From Dehalococcoidia bacterium (GTDB lineage: Bacteria > Chloroflexota > Dehalococcoidia > Lucifugimonadales > UBA1123), in assembly GCA_009838465.1 (NCBI GenBank), contig VXRN01000071.1, forward strand, positions 1 through 41,492: DNA of 41,492 nucleotides, written 5' to 3'. Positions 33,620-41,427 of this stretch are shown piece after piece (the first letter of the stretch is position 1; each line of letters begins with the position of its first letter). The translations under genes were made by a program, and so were the position numbers. The notes under the pieces were generated by a model. It made no database searches. It saw nothing but the letters and a program-made list of their open reading frames with translations, and had not been told where the DNA came from.

Positions 33620-33649
33620 TTGACAGCAACGCCGCCAGTCAAATAGAAT
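33620..33649 (+). promoter_or_regulatory. sigma70-type promoter of the zinc-uptake operon
   Basis: A consensus TTGACA at 33620-33625 is followed after 18 bases by TAGAAT at 33644-33649. Transcription should start near 33656, about 100 bases before the lipoprotein ATG. The palindrome at 33660-33678 begins just after the predicted start, so a bound repressor would block this promoter. Confidence 0.6.
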
Positions 33650-33659
33650 ATTTCTCATA

Positions 33660-33678
33660 AATGATATATTGTATCATT
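33660..33678. promoter_or_regulatory. operator-like palindrome, candidate Zur/Fur box
   Basis: AATGATA and TATCATT are perfect 7-base inverted arms around TATTG. Fur-family regulators, including Zur, bind A/T-rich palindromes of about this length. It lies just downstream of the promoter of a zinc-uptake operon, and a Fur-family gene is present at 11512-11958. Sequence alone cannot show which regulator binds. Confidence 0.6.
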
Positions 33679-33759
33679 AACGTCCATGAAAACCAACCAC
33701 AGATAGCAAGTCTCACTTTAGTTGATGCTATTTCTCATTAACGGAGGTAGTCTCTTAAC

Positions 33760-36213
33760 ATGAATTACAGAAATATCCTGACTCTTGTCGCCGCGCTCAT
33801 AATTGTCGCGGCGATTGCAGTCGCCTGTGGAGACGATGCCGAGGATAGCGCGTCTCCGACGACATCAGTGGCGCCCACTGTACAGAGCGCGCCGACAAGC
33901 GTTCCTCAGCCGGCTCCGCAACCCACGGCGGCGCCAGTGGCCCAGGCGACAACGCCCCCCGCGACGCCTACTGCTGTACCCCAAGTTTCTTCCCCATCCC
34001 CCCAGCCTGCCGACATGCCCAAGCTGCGTGTGGTCAGCACCAGCAACATCGTCGGAGACTGGGTCAAGCGGGTCGGCGGCGAAAGGGTGAGTTCCTTCTC
34101 CCTTCTACCTCCCGACGCCGACCCGCACACCTTCCAACCCGGCGCTAGGGACGTCGCCAACGTAGCGGACGCGGATGTCGTGTTCACCGTTGGGCTATCC
34201 CTGGAGGCTGGCTGGCTGGAAGAACTCATCGAAAACGCCGCACAGGATCATGAGTCTATCATATCGCTGGGCGAGTTGGTGGATCCTATCGAGTTCGTGG
34301 AGCTCTTCGGCGAAGATATGCATGGCCACGAAGATGAACACGGGCATGATGAACATGACGAGCATGAAGACGAACACGATGAGCATGTGACGGTAACCGG
34401 CCGCCTACTCGTCGCGTCCGCGAACGAGTCTCACCTCTCGATAGTGGACTTGATGGATGGCGGAGTCACCGAACATGCTTTCGAGGTCGCCGCAGCCGGC
34501 GCGAGCGTTTACTCAAGCCCGAATCACCGATTCGGTTTCGCTTTAGCCAGGGGGGACGGGGACGCCGATGATCGCGTTCACGTTTTCGATGGCGGCGTTT
34601 ACCTTGTCGAACACGGCGACCACTATGATCGCGTCAGCAAACCGATTACCATGCTGGAACTAGGGACCAGCGACGAGCGTCCCATACACTTCGCGAACGG
34701 CGCGGGATGGACCGCAATCTTCCACGACGGCACCGGACGAGTCGCGCTCCTGAACGAGCACGAGATGGAAGAGTCCGGCGACGAATATGAAATTCCTTAC
34801 CTGAATACGGGATTGCAGCACGGCGCGGTGGTGCCCATGCACGGAGATATGTTCGCCGTGTCCGTCGCCAATCCCGACTACCCGGACAAGACGGAGAGCA
34901 GCCTGCCAATAGGCGTTGAAGTGCGCGACCTGGATGACAACGTGGTCCATGACGGAAGTTCGGAGCTATGCCCCGGGCTCCATGGAGAAGCTCACAACCA
35001 CCACGGTGTGGGATTCGGATGCGTGGGCGGAGTCTTGTTCATAGAAGAGCACGGCGATCACTTCGACCATTGGTTTATAGAAAATCCTTCTGAGATGAGA
35101 GCGGAAGCGCGAATAGGCACTCTATACGGGCATGATCATTCGGAAGTCCTGTTCGGCAAAGCGTCCTACCGGGGCGACAGCGGCTTCATGGATGACGGCA
35201 TCTGGCTGATAGACCCTGAAGAGAATACGATGACACTCGCGCTCGCGGCTTCCGACGACAAGCGCTCTGTCGGGGCGACGTTCGGACATGAAGGAGAGCT
35301 TCTGTACGTGCTGACCTATGACGGAATGATAAATGTCCTGGACGCTCACGACGGGGAGGTAGTTGAAGAGTTCGCGGTTCTCGATTCAGTTGACCCTGAC
35401 GCCCGACCTTCTTTCATCATCGTGGGTGAGATGCTGTATCTTGCGGACCCCGCGAGCGAACACGTGATAGAGTTCAGCCTCGAACACATGGAAGTGGAGC
35501 GTGAGTGGGAGGTTCACGGCGCTCCGAGCAGACTCGCGTTCCTGGGAATGGTCTCCGGAGGCGAGGACCATGACGAGCACGGGCATGACGAAGAAGAAGG
35601 CCACGACGAGGATGAACACGAGCATGAAGATGAGGAGGAGGGACACGACGAGCATGAAGGCCACCACGATCATGCGCACGGCGAGTTTGACCCACACTTC
35701 TGGTTCGACCCGCCGAGAGTGCAGAACGCGGTCAGCGAGATTGCGGTGCACCTCTCCGAGTTGGATCCTGACGGAGCGGAATACTACTCGGGTAACGCGG
35801 ACGCCTATATCGGCGAGCTGGGCGAGCTGCATTCCTGGATCCAGGAGCAGGTCAAAGCGGTTCCCGAAGCCGACAGGCTGCTGGTGACGTCTCACGACGC
35901 CTTCCAGTATTTCGCGGGGCTCTACGGATTCAAGGTGGTTGGAGCTGTCATACCGTCTGTAACCACCGAAGCCGATCCGACTGCCCAGGAACTGGCGGCC
36001 CTGGTAGAGACTATTGAACACGAGGGAGCCAAGGTGGTCTTCGGTGAGAACACCCATTCCGACAGGCTCGTCAGGCGTATCGCGGAGGAGACCGGAGCCA
36101 GCGTCGTAGGCTCGCTCTACACCGGCTCGCTAGGTGAGCCTGGAGGCGAAGCGGGCAATTACTTAGACTACATGAGGTTCAATGTCAACACAATCGTGGA
36201 TGCGCTGAAGTGA
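33760..36213 (+). CDS. zinc-binding ABC lipoprotein with inserted AztD-like beta-propeller (AztC-AztD fusion)
   Basis: An 817-residue lipoprotein. Residues 1-23 are a signal peptide with lipobox (AVAC); 24-85 form a Pro/Ser/Thr-rich linker. Residues 88-186 are the N-lobe of a ZnuA/AztC-type protein with zinc ligand His123 (DPHTFQP). Residues 188-209 hold 8 His among Asp/Glu. About 211-597 form a repeated beta-rich region resembling the metallochaperone AztD (CPGLHGEA at 404-411, Cys421, repeated HGD motifs). Residues 604-640 hold 12 His. The C-lobe follows, with His646 (FDPHFW) and His712 (TSHDAFQYF). The propeller therefore sits exactly where ZnuA has its His-rich loop. The Asp ligand of AztC-type sites appears to be Gly789 (YTGSLGEPG). 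Likely role: zinc capture and transfer to the permease, with donor and acceptor in one chain. Confidence 0.88.
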   Translation: MNYRNILTLVAALIIVAAIAVACGDDAEDSASPTTSVAPTVQSAPTSVPQPAPQPTAAPVAQATTPPATPTAVPQVSSPSPQPADMPKLRVVSTSNIVGDWVKRVGGERVSSFSLLPPDADPHTFQPGARDVANVADADVVFTVGLSLEAGWLEELIENAAQDHESIISLGELVDPIEFVELFGEDMHGHEDEHGHDEHDEHEDEHDEHVTVTGRLLVASANESHLSIVDLMDGGVTEHAFEVAAAGASVYSSPNHRFGFALARGDGDADDRVHVFDGGVYLVEHGDHYDRVSKPITMLELGTSDERPIHFANGAGWTAIFHDGTGRVALLNEHEMEESGDEYEIPYLNTGLQHGAVVPMHGDMFAVSVANPDYPDKTESSLPIGVEVRDLDDNVVHDGSSELCPGLHGEAHNHHGVGFGCVGGVLFIEEHGDHFDHWFIENPSEMRAEARIGTLYGHDHSEVLFGKASYRGDSGFMDDGIWLIDPEENTMTLALAASDDKRSVGATFGHEGELLYVLTYDGMINVLDAHDGEVVEEFAVLDSVDPDARPSFIIVGEMLYLADPASEHVIEFSLEHMEVEREWEVHGAPSRLAFLGMVSGGEDHDEHGHDEEEGHDEDEHEHEDEEEGHDEHEGHHDHAHGEFDPHFWFDPPRVQNAVSEIAVHLSELDPDGAEYYSGNADAYIGELGELHSWIQEQVKAVPEADRLLVTSHDAFQYFAGLYGFKVVGAVIPSVTTEADPTAQELAALVETIEHEGAKVVFGENTHSDRLVRRIAEETGASVVGSLYTGSLGEPGGEAGNYLDYMRFNVNTIVDALK

Positions 36214-36983
36214 ACGGTGCGTCAGCTACTGTCCAGCCGCTGGCGGCGGAAAATGTAACCGTCCGGTTCGGGGAGGCTACGATTCTCGACCGCGTGACTT
36301 TCAGCGCCGGGCCCGGCTGCCTCATGGGGGTGGTCGGTCCCAACGGGGCGGGCAAGAGTACGCTGTTCAACGCACTGGTGGGGCTGGTTCCCGTAGATGA
36401 AGGCCAAGTCCTCATTCACGGCAGGTCAATTGACGACTCGCGGGGTGTAGTCGCCTACGTACCGCAGTTCGAGATGATCAACTCCCGTATGCCGATGAAG
36501 GCGGAAGAAGTCGTAATGATGGGTAGAGTTCGCAGGATTGGATGGTTCCGTCGCCCCCGGCGGGTGGACCATGAGGCGGTCAGGAACGCGCTCGAACAGG
36601 TGGGAATGTGGGATCGTCGCTCCTATTTGGTGGACGAACTATCCGGCGGACAGCGGCAGCGCGTCTTCGTGGCGCGCGCACTGGCCCAGGGCGCGGACAT
36701 TCTGCTGCTGGACGAGGCCTTCAGCGGCGTGGATTTAGCCTCCCAGGAATCCCTCGTAACTGTGCTGCATCAGCTCAGAGACGAAGGGCGCACCATACTG
36801 CTGTCCTCTCACGACATCAATCACGTTGCTCACTGCTGCGACGAGTGCTTGTGCATCAATAGCCATGTGTGCGCCTGTGGAGCTCCGCGCGACGTCCTCA
36901 CAGCCGAGGTTCTGGAAGAACTGTACGGACCATACGGCTTGGCGCCGATTCACGGAGGGGTTCTGGATGGACACAATCGCTGA
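36210..36983 (+). CDS. znuC: zinc ABC transporter ATP-binding protein
   Basis: A 257-residue ATPase of the metal-type (ZnuC/AztA/MntB) family. Walker A GPNGAGKST lies at 43-51, signature LSGGQRQRVFVARAL in the middle, Walker B ILLLDEAFSGVD, and switch His in LLSSHDINHVAHCCDECLCIN. The start is GTG at 36210, overlapping the lipoprotein stop as GTGA, which indicates coupled translation. Its C-terminal cysteines (HCCDECLC, CAC) are more numerous than usual. It drives import through the permease whose gene overlaps its 3' end. Confidence 0.93.
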   Translation: MNGASATVQPLAAENVTVRFGEATILDRVTFSAGPGCLMGVVGPNGAGKSTLFNALVGLVPVDEGQVLIHGRSIDDSRGVVAYVPQFEMINSRMPMKAEEVVMMGRVRRIGWFRRPRRVDHEAVRNALEQVGMWDRRSYLVDELSGGQRQRVFVARALAQGADILLLDEAFSGVDLASQESLVTVLHQLRDEGRTILLSSHDINHVAHCCDECLCINSHVCACGAPRDVLTAEVLEELYGPYGLAPIHGGVLDGHNR

Positions 36984-37815
36984 GGCGTTCGTCACTCCAT
37001 TCCAGTACAGTTTCATGGTAAGGGCGCTGATCGTGTCCGTTATCGTCGGCATTATGTGTCCGGTAGTGGGGGCGTATGTAATTACCAGGGGGCTGGGCTT
37101 CATGGGAGACGCGCTTGCCCATGCGGTGATCCCCGGAATGGCTCTCGCGTTCATGCTGGGGTTCAGTCCATTTGTAGGGATAGTCCCCGCCGCAATCGCA
37201 GTCGCGCTCCTCATAGGCTACTTAACCATGAGGGCAGGAGTAAGCGAAGACACTTCTATCGGCATTCTGTTCGCCGGTCTCTTCGCTCTGGGCCTTGTCA
37301 TGCTGACCATGGCTAGGGGGATACCTGTGAGCCTGGAAGATATTCTGCTGGGCCAGGTTCTGGGGACGTCCAGAGGTGATGTCCTGGTAACCCTCGGCCT
37401 TGCGACGGGCGTACTTGCGCTGGTATGGGCTTTGCATAAAGAGTTGGTGTTCACCAGTTTCGACCCAACAGGCGCGTCCGTAATAGGGATTCCCACACAG
37501 GCGCTCGACTACATTCTTCTGGTACTGCTTGCCCTAGTTATCGTGATCGCGCTCCAGGCAGTGGGCGTAGTGCTGGTCATTTCGATGCTGATCACGCCGG
37601 CGGCTGCCGCTCAGCTTCTGGTTAGGAACTTTACCCAGGCGATGCTGGTAGGCGCGGCTATTGGAGCCTTGTCCGCGATAATTGGGCTGTACCTGTCATT
37701 CCACTACAACCTGCCGTCCGGGCCAGCTATGGCGCTGGTGGCAATGGGTTTCTTCATCCTCGCGGCGGCATACGCCAAGGGAATCTCAGGGGCGCTGAGA
37801 AAGAAGGCCGCTTAG
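36967..37815 (+). CDS. znuB: zinc ABC transporter permease
   Basis: A 282-residue ABC-3-family permease with about eight hydrophobic helices. Landmarks are VGAYVITRGLGFMGDALAHAVIPGMALAF near residue 35-65, a region typical for metal permeases, and VSMLITPAAAAQLL-like helix later. The start is ATG at 36967, with GGAGGGG at 36955-36961, 5 bases upstream; the frame is open farther into znuC but that part is not permease-like. It overlaps znuC by 17 bases and is last in the operon. Confidence 0.92.
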   Translation: MDTIAEAFVTPFQYSFMVRALIVSVIVGIMCPVVGAYVITRGLGFMGDALAHAVIPGMALAFMLGFSPFVGIVPAAIAVALLIGYLTMRAGVSEDTSIGILFAGLFALGLVMLTMARGIPVSLEDILLGQVLGTSRGDVLVTLGLATGVLALVWALHKELVFTSFDPTGASVIGIPTQALDYILLVLLALVIVIALQAVGVVLVISMLITPAAAAQLLVRNFTQAMLVGAAIGALSAIIGLYLSFHYNLPSGPAMALVAMGFFILAAAYAKGISGALRKKAA

Positions 37816-37867
37816 AATTCCGCGCTCCCACACAGGCTACATCGCCCGGTGGCCGAGGGTACGGAGC

Positions 37868-37887
37868 TGGAGCGGGAGCGGGGATTC
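37868..37887. repeat. copy of the tRNA-Gly 3' end (candidate att site)
   Basis: TGGAGCGGGAGCGGGGATTC matches the tRNA-Gly 3' end at 38973-38992 in 19 of 20 bases, in the same direction. The matched part runs from the encoded CCA through the acceptor strand to the T-loop, the part usually copied when elements integrate at tRNA genes. The match stops abruptly outside these 20 bases. Confidence 0.6.
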
Positions 37888-38023
37888 ATATTCACCGAAA
37901 AAAGGCAGACATACCTATTTCGTTACTGCGGAAGAAAGCGGCGCGAAACTATTAAGATTTGTTAGTAAACAACAGTACGATGACTTGCAAGCGCCTGAGA
38001 ATGAGGGCTCCTGAGGAGGCATT

Positions 38024-38590
38024 ATGTGGTGGTTCAAACGAGCGGTACTCCTTCGGACTTTCCCCGATGCCCAGGCGATGCACCCCTGGTTCCTCGACTA
38101 TGAACATTTGGAACCAGGGATCAGGGAGTTGGTGTGGACGTTAAACCAGACTGACCTTGTAGAGACCCTCTCCTCCTGCGAGGGTCACCCGGAATTGCCG
38201 GACTGGTGGGAGACCACTGGTGGAACGGCTTACGTCCTGTGCCTGGTGAACAGTCCTAGCCAGTGGGACTGGGTGATGCATAGGTTACGAAAGTTGGCCC
38301 AGGACTGGGATGGGGTCCAATTGATAGTAAAAGATGACCGGGAGCGGTGGGAGCAGTGGCTGGGGTTTCAAGCCAACCGTGACCAACCAGAAACTGCCCG
38401 AAACGCCTTGGACCAAGCCATTAGCCAGGCTAACGAGTTAATTAAAGAGTACATGGACGATGACATCGTTGCACTAACTTCAGCCCGACATGGCCAGGAG
38501 AACCATGCCCTGCAAAGTGGTCCTCACGGCTTACTAGAGGGTGAAGGCCAAGGCCAACAGATCGACGGAGGTATCCCATGGAAGGAATAA
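38024..38590 (+). CDS. hypothetical protein in a tRNA-bounded segment
   Basis: A 188-residue protein with no family I can name. It starts MWWFKRAVLLRTFPDAQ and contains SSCEGHPELPDWW, then GTAYVLCLVNSP and a Trp-rich stretch (QWDWVMHRL, QDWDGVQ, RWEQWLGFQ). The SSCEGHPE motif recalls small proteins with a Cys/His metal site, but this is only a pattern. The C-terminal 40 residues are polar and Gln/Gly-rich. GAGGAGG (38013-38019) precedes the ATG. It overlaps the next gene by 13 bases. Base composition is more A/T-rich than in the zinc operon. Confidence 0.65.
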   Translation: MWWFKRAVLLRTFPDAQAMHPWFLDYEHLEPGIRELVWTLNQTDLVETLSSCEGHPELPDWWETTGGTAYVLCLVNSPSQWDWVMHRLRKLAQDWDGVQLIVKDDRERWEQWLGFQANRDQPETARNALDQAISQANELIKEYMDDDIVALTSARHGQENHALQSGPHGLLEGEGQGQQIDGGIPWKE

Positions 38591-38778
38591 CTGCTTACTG
38601 CTTACCGCTGCGCAGGATGTGCGAGATTCAGGAACCCAGATTAGTAACCCTGAAAAATGGTCGTAAGGCAGTACGGGGCCGGGCGAAAGACGCTCCCCAG
38701 TACACCATCTTCCGAATTGTGAGCGACTCTGAAGCGAAGCAGGTGGAGTCCATACTCAGTAAACAAAGCGGGACTTAG
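38578..38778 (+). CDS. small DUF5679-like protein with a degenerate zinc ribbon
   Basis: A 66-residue protein. The central part, EIQEPRLVTLKNGRKAVRGRA, then FRIV, matches the pattern of DUF5679, a tiny zinc-ribbon family with two Cys-x2-Cys pairs around that core. Here only the first Cys (AYC) of the first pair is kept at its place, and the second pair is replaced (RAKDAP), so zinc binding is doubtful. GGAGG at 38567-38571 is 6 bases before the ATG. It overlaps the upstream gene by 13 bases, and both lie between tRNA-Gly-derived repeats. Confidence 0.65.
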   Translation: MEGITAYCLPLRRMCEIQEPRLVTLKNGRKAVRGRAKDAPQYTIFRIVSDSEAKQVESILSKQSGT

Positions 38779-38799
38779 GTTTGCGGCTAATCCTGGCGT

Positions 38800-38914
38800 T
38801 TGATCAGCTGCTGCACCGCAGAGGACACACCTGTCGAACCTGGGCAGCCACCTACGATGGGAATATCGCCGCGCGAAACCTGCAACCCATCCCAATAACA
38901 ATTGAGCTGATCAA
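38800..38914. repeat. separated 10-bp inverted repeat
   Basis: TTGATCAGCT at 38800-38809 and AGCTGATCAA at 38905-38914 are perfect inverted copies 95 bases apart, each containing the palindrome TGATCA. They lie between the last small gene and the tRNA-Gly end of the putative element. No gene is seen between them. Confidence 0.45.
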
Positions 38915-38972
38915 TTCCTCAAAGTGAAGTGCAGGGAAGAGGAACCTCTTAGACTGGCTGCGCAACTAGTCT

Positions 38973-39047
38973 TGGAGCGGGAGAGGGGATTCGAACCCCC
39001 GACATCTTCCTTGGCAAGGAAGTGCTCTACCACTGAGCTACTCCCGC
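38973..39047 (-). tRNA. tRNA-Gly (GCC)
   Basis: A 75-base cloverleaf. The acceptor GCGGGAG pairs with CTCCCGC, discriminator T, and CCA is encoded. D-stem region GCTCAGTGGTAGAGC, anticodon stem CTTCC/GGAAG with loop TTGCCAA and anticodon GCC, and T-loop GTTCGAATC are all regular. Its 3' end is the likely attachment site of the neighbouring segment. Confidence 0.95.
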
Positions 39048-39060
39048 TCGGAGTAATACA

Positions 39061-39136
<76 letters not shown>

Positions 39137-39220
39137 GATTCGGTATCATTTATGTTAGGCTTTGCGCCTTTTCAGTGTCAAGTTTAGTCATCAGTCTTCA
39201 GTTGCGACCGGATGTTGGAA

Positions 39221-39700
39221 TCAGAAAGGTTCGAGGGTAGTAGTCTTGGGCAGGCGCAACGGATGCCTGGGCGCGCCCTTCACAGTTAGTCCAAGACAGT
39301 AGGGTTGCTCGGCCTTACGGACCATCGCGGTTACCGCGGTAGCTCTTTTCTCATGGAGAAGTCCGTTGTTCCCCCAGGCCAACACGATCAAATCGGCGCT
39401 TTGCATGGCAGTACGAATCGCACCGTCATTTCCAGATCCGACGGGGTCCTCTGCCTCCAGCAAGACCTTGGGGTTCGTGGACATGAAAGCGAACAGATTC
39501 ACGACCTCCAGAACCCCGAAACCCCAACCGCGCGCAAATCCGATACACCTGCGAATCGTGGGGTCGTTCCGCTCCTCATCCGCCTGCGACGGATTGAGCA
39601 TGACGAACAGCACCCGCTTTTCTGAATCACCAACACGCCGACGCAGCAGGTAGCGGTAGCTATGGTCTTCGGAGAAGACGGCAGTATCGAATGCGCTCAC
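39221..39700 (-). CDS. DUF1643 domain protein
   Basis: A 159-residue protein of the DUF1643 family, whose function is unknown. Family landmarks are the opening YRYLLRRR, VLFVMLNPSQADEERNDPTIRRCIGFARGWGFG-type core, VVNLFAF and the VLAWGNNG strand. Length is normal. The start is a GTG overlapping the crotonase stop by 4 bases (GTGA). DUF1643 genes are often found on mobile or phage-like DNA; here it is coupled to a metabolic gene beside tRNA genes. Confidence 0.88.
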   Translation of the reverse strand: MSAFDTAVFSEDHSYRYLLRRRVGDSEKRVLFVMLNPSQADEERNDPTIRRCIGFARGWGFGVLEVVNLFAFMSTNPKVLLEAEDPVGSGNDGAIRTAMQSADLIVLAWGNNGLLHEKRATAVTAMVRKAEQPYCLGLTVKGAPRHPLRLPKTTTLEPF

Positions 39701-40563
39701 CGCCCTTGGTATCTAGGCTGCCTCTTTTCCACAAACGCGCGGACACCTTCCTTGTGGTCCTGGGTGCGGCGAGCGATACTTTGCGCCGGACCTGCGAGAC
39801 GTAGGCTTTCTGCAAAGTCAACATGCAGGGATCTCTGTACCAACTTCTTGATAAGGGCCATGGAGTATGTGGGGCCGTTCGCTATCTGGCTTGCCAGGCC
39901 AAGCGTGTGTTCCATCAGATCGCCATGCTCTACGACTTCGTTCACTATGCCAAGTCGCAGGCACTCTTCGGCGTCCATGACTTTTCCGGTGTACTGGAGC
40001 AGCATCGTGTTGCCCAGCCCTATCATTCTCGGCAACTGCCAGCATGATCCGTCCGCGGGTATGAGTCCACGTCGGATGAAGGTCTCGGACATACGCGCGT
40101 TCTCGGAAGCTATGCGTATGTCGCAGGACAGCGCGATTCCCATACCCAGCCCCATCGCGTACCCGTTGACGGCTGCTATGGATGGCTTCTGAAGTCTGTG
40201 CAGCCTGAGCGGGACGAATCTTACGCCGTCAATTTCCTCCGAACTGGCGGCATCGGCCTCTCCGAGTTCCTTCCACTCCTCATCGAGCACGTCCCACGCC
40301 GTTCTGTCGCCGGGCAATGGCGGCTCGTCGGCGCGGGCGCGGTTCGCGTCGTCCATCCGCTTCACGTTCGCCCCCGAGCAGAATGACGGGTCTCGTCCAG
40401 TGAGAACCACGGCGCGCAGGTCTGAAGACGCTTCCAGCCTGTCGAACTCCTGGTTTATCTCCTCGGCCATCTCATCGCCAATCGCGTTCCGCGTAGGAGG
40501 ATCATCCATGGTGATAATCAGAACCCCGTCCAATTCCTGTGTATCTATGAACTGGTAAGCCAT
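39697..40563 (-). CDS. enoyl-CoA hydratase/isomerase (crotonase) family protein
   Basis: A 288-residue crotonase-fold protein acting on acyl-CoA. The oxyanion-hole regions are GRDPSFCSGANVKRM and AVNGYAMGLGMGIALSCDIRIAS. An insertion of about 40 residues (near 75-115) makes it longer than typical 260-residue members. The two catalytic glutamates of mammalian enoyl-CoA hydratase are not at their usual places (FIRRGLIPADGSCW and MLLQYTG), while GLIPADGSCWQLPR resembles the PaaG isomerase pattern. An isomerase role is therefore more likely than hydration. AGAGG precedes the ATG. Confidence 0.88.
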   Translation of the reverse strand: MAYQFIDTQELDGVLIITMDDPPTRNAIGDEMAEEINQEFDRLEASSDLRAVVLTGRDPSFCSGANVKRMDDANRARADEPPLPGDRTAWDVLDEEWKELGEADAASSEEIDGVRFVPLRLHRLQKPSIAAVNGYAMGLGMGIALSCDIRIASENARMSETFIRRGLIPADGSCWQLPRMIGLGNTMLLQYTGKVMDAEECLRLGIVNEVVEHGDLMEHTLGLASQIANGPTYSMALIKKLVQRSLHVDFAESLRLAGPAQSIARRTQDHKEGVRAFVEKRQPRYQGR

Positions 40564-40663
40564 GTCGTAAGACCTCTGTGATTACGCTTGAGTGAGAGAG
40601 AAACAGATTGGGAGCGACATCAGCACTGGCCCATAACCATCCCGTCCTGATAAGGGTGAAGGC

Positions 40664-41140
40664 TCAACCTTCTTCTATTTTCGTCTTCAGGCAGTCGAAG
40701 AACTGGTTCATCATCATCCTGGACGCGCCGCCTAGCAATCGCTGACCGACGCGGGCTATGACACCCGTTACCTGGACGTCGCCCGCTATCTGAATGCTGG
40801 TCTGGCCCTCAGACTCGGAGAAGACTAGATCGCCCTCTCCTTTGACCGTTCCACCCCGACCACTCCCTTCGACTACCATCGTGTACGATTTCAGATAGTC
40901 AATGTTCTCCATCTTGACCTCGCCCTTGTACGAGCCGGTGATTGCGGAAACCCTCACCCGCATCTGGACGGTGTACCTGCCCTCGCCCGCAGGATCAAAG
41001 CTCTCGCAGCCCGGTATGCAGCCAGAGAGAACTTCGGGCGACTGCATGGCGTCCCAGACAGTCTGAACGTCGGTATCGAATTCGTAAGAGCCCTGAACTC
41101 TCAAAGTTGCTGAGTCCTTCCTTTGAATCATGGATGGCAC
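40664..41140 (-). CDS. CoxG-like SRPBCC-domain protein
   Basis: A 158-residue SRPBCC (START-like) fold protein resembling carbon monoxide dehydrogenase subunit G, a membrane-recruiting factor for CO dehydrogenase in aerobic CO oxidisers. Landmarks are GSYEFDTDVQTVWDAMQSPEVLSGCIPGCESF, GSYKGEVKMENI and the C-terminal GGASRMMMNQFFDCLK. No coxLMS or maturation genes are in the window, so a separate role, such as binding a lipid or small molecule, is possible. It lies alone, about 100 bases downstream of nothing and upstream of the crotonase gene. Confidence 0.85.
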   Translation of the reverse strand: MPSMIQRKDSATLRVQGSYEFDTDVQTVWDAMQSPEVLSGCIPGCESFDPAGEGRYTVQMRVRVSAITGSYKGEVKMENIDYLKSYTMVVEGSGRGGTVKGEGDLVFSESEGQTSIQIAGDVQVTGVIARVGQRLLGGASRMMMNQFFDCLKTKIEEG

Positions 41141-41427
41141 GAGTCCGTCTGCGCGAATAATCTATCACAGGTTCGCGTGGGAAACCATTCCATACCTATG
41201 AAAATCGTAGGACACCCAACTGGTGCGGAAGCATCAAAATTCTGGTGGGTATCCAGCGCAGTATGGCCCTACCTAATACCTTAGTGCTCCTTCGTGTCCT
41301 TTGTGGATATACCGACGCCTACCACTTCTGCGATGCTTCCAACTGGTGCGAACAGCTTGAAGCCCCAAACTAGCCGATGCTATCATGTATCCGATGGTCG
41401 CGTCGTTTGATCATTTCCCTTCAACGC

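Larger units (their letters stand above)
33340..33759. other. gene-free region between holB and the zinc operon
   Basis: These 420 bases carry one hairpin repeat, a good promoter and an operator-like palindrome. A 12-of-13 direct repeat, TATTTCTCATAAA (33649-33661) and TATTTCTCATTAA (33729-33741), lies 80 bases apart on either side of the transcription start and leader. The last 150 bases are clearly A/T-rich. Confidence 0.6.

Noticed and set aside
35386..36057. Minus-strand frame (223 residues) with a very hydrophobic stretch, resembling a membrane protein
   Set aside because: The hydrophobic part is only the reverse reading of the His/Asp/Glu-rich tract in the zinc-binding lipoprotein.
41218..41350. 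CAACTGGTGCG direct repeat pair before tRNA-Asn
   Set aside because: Only 11 bases, two copies and no wider symmetry; could easily be chance.
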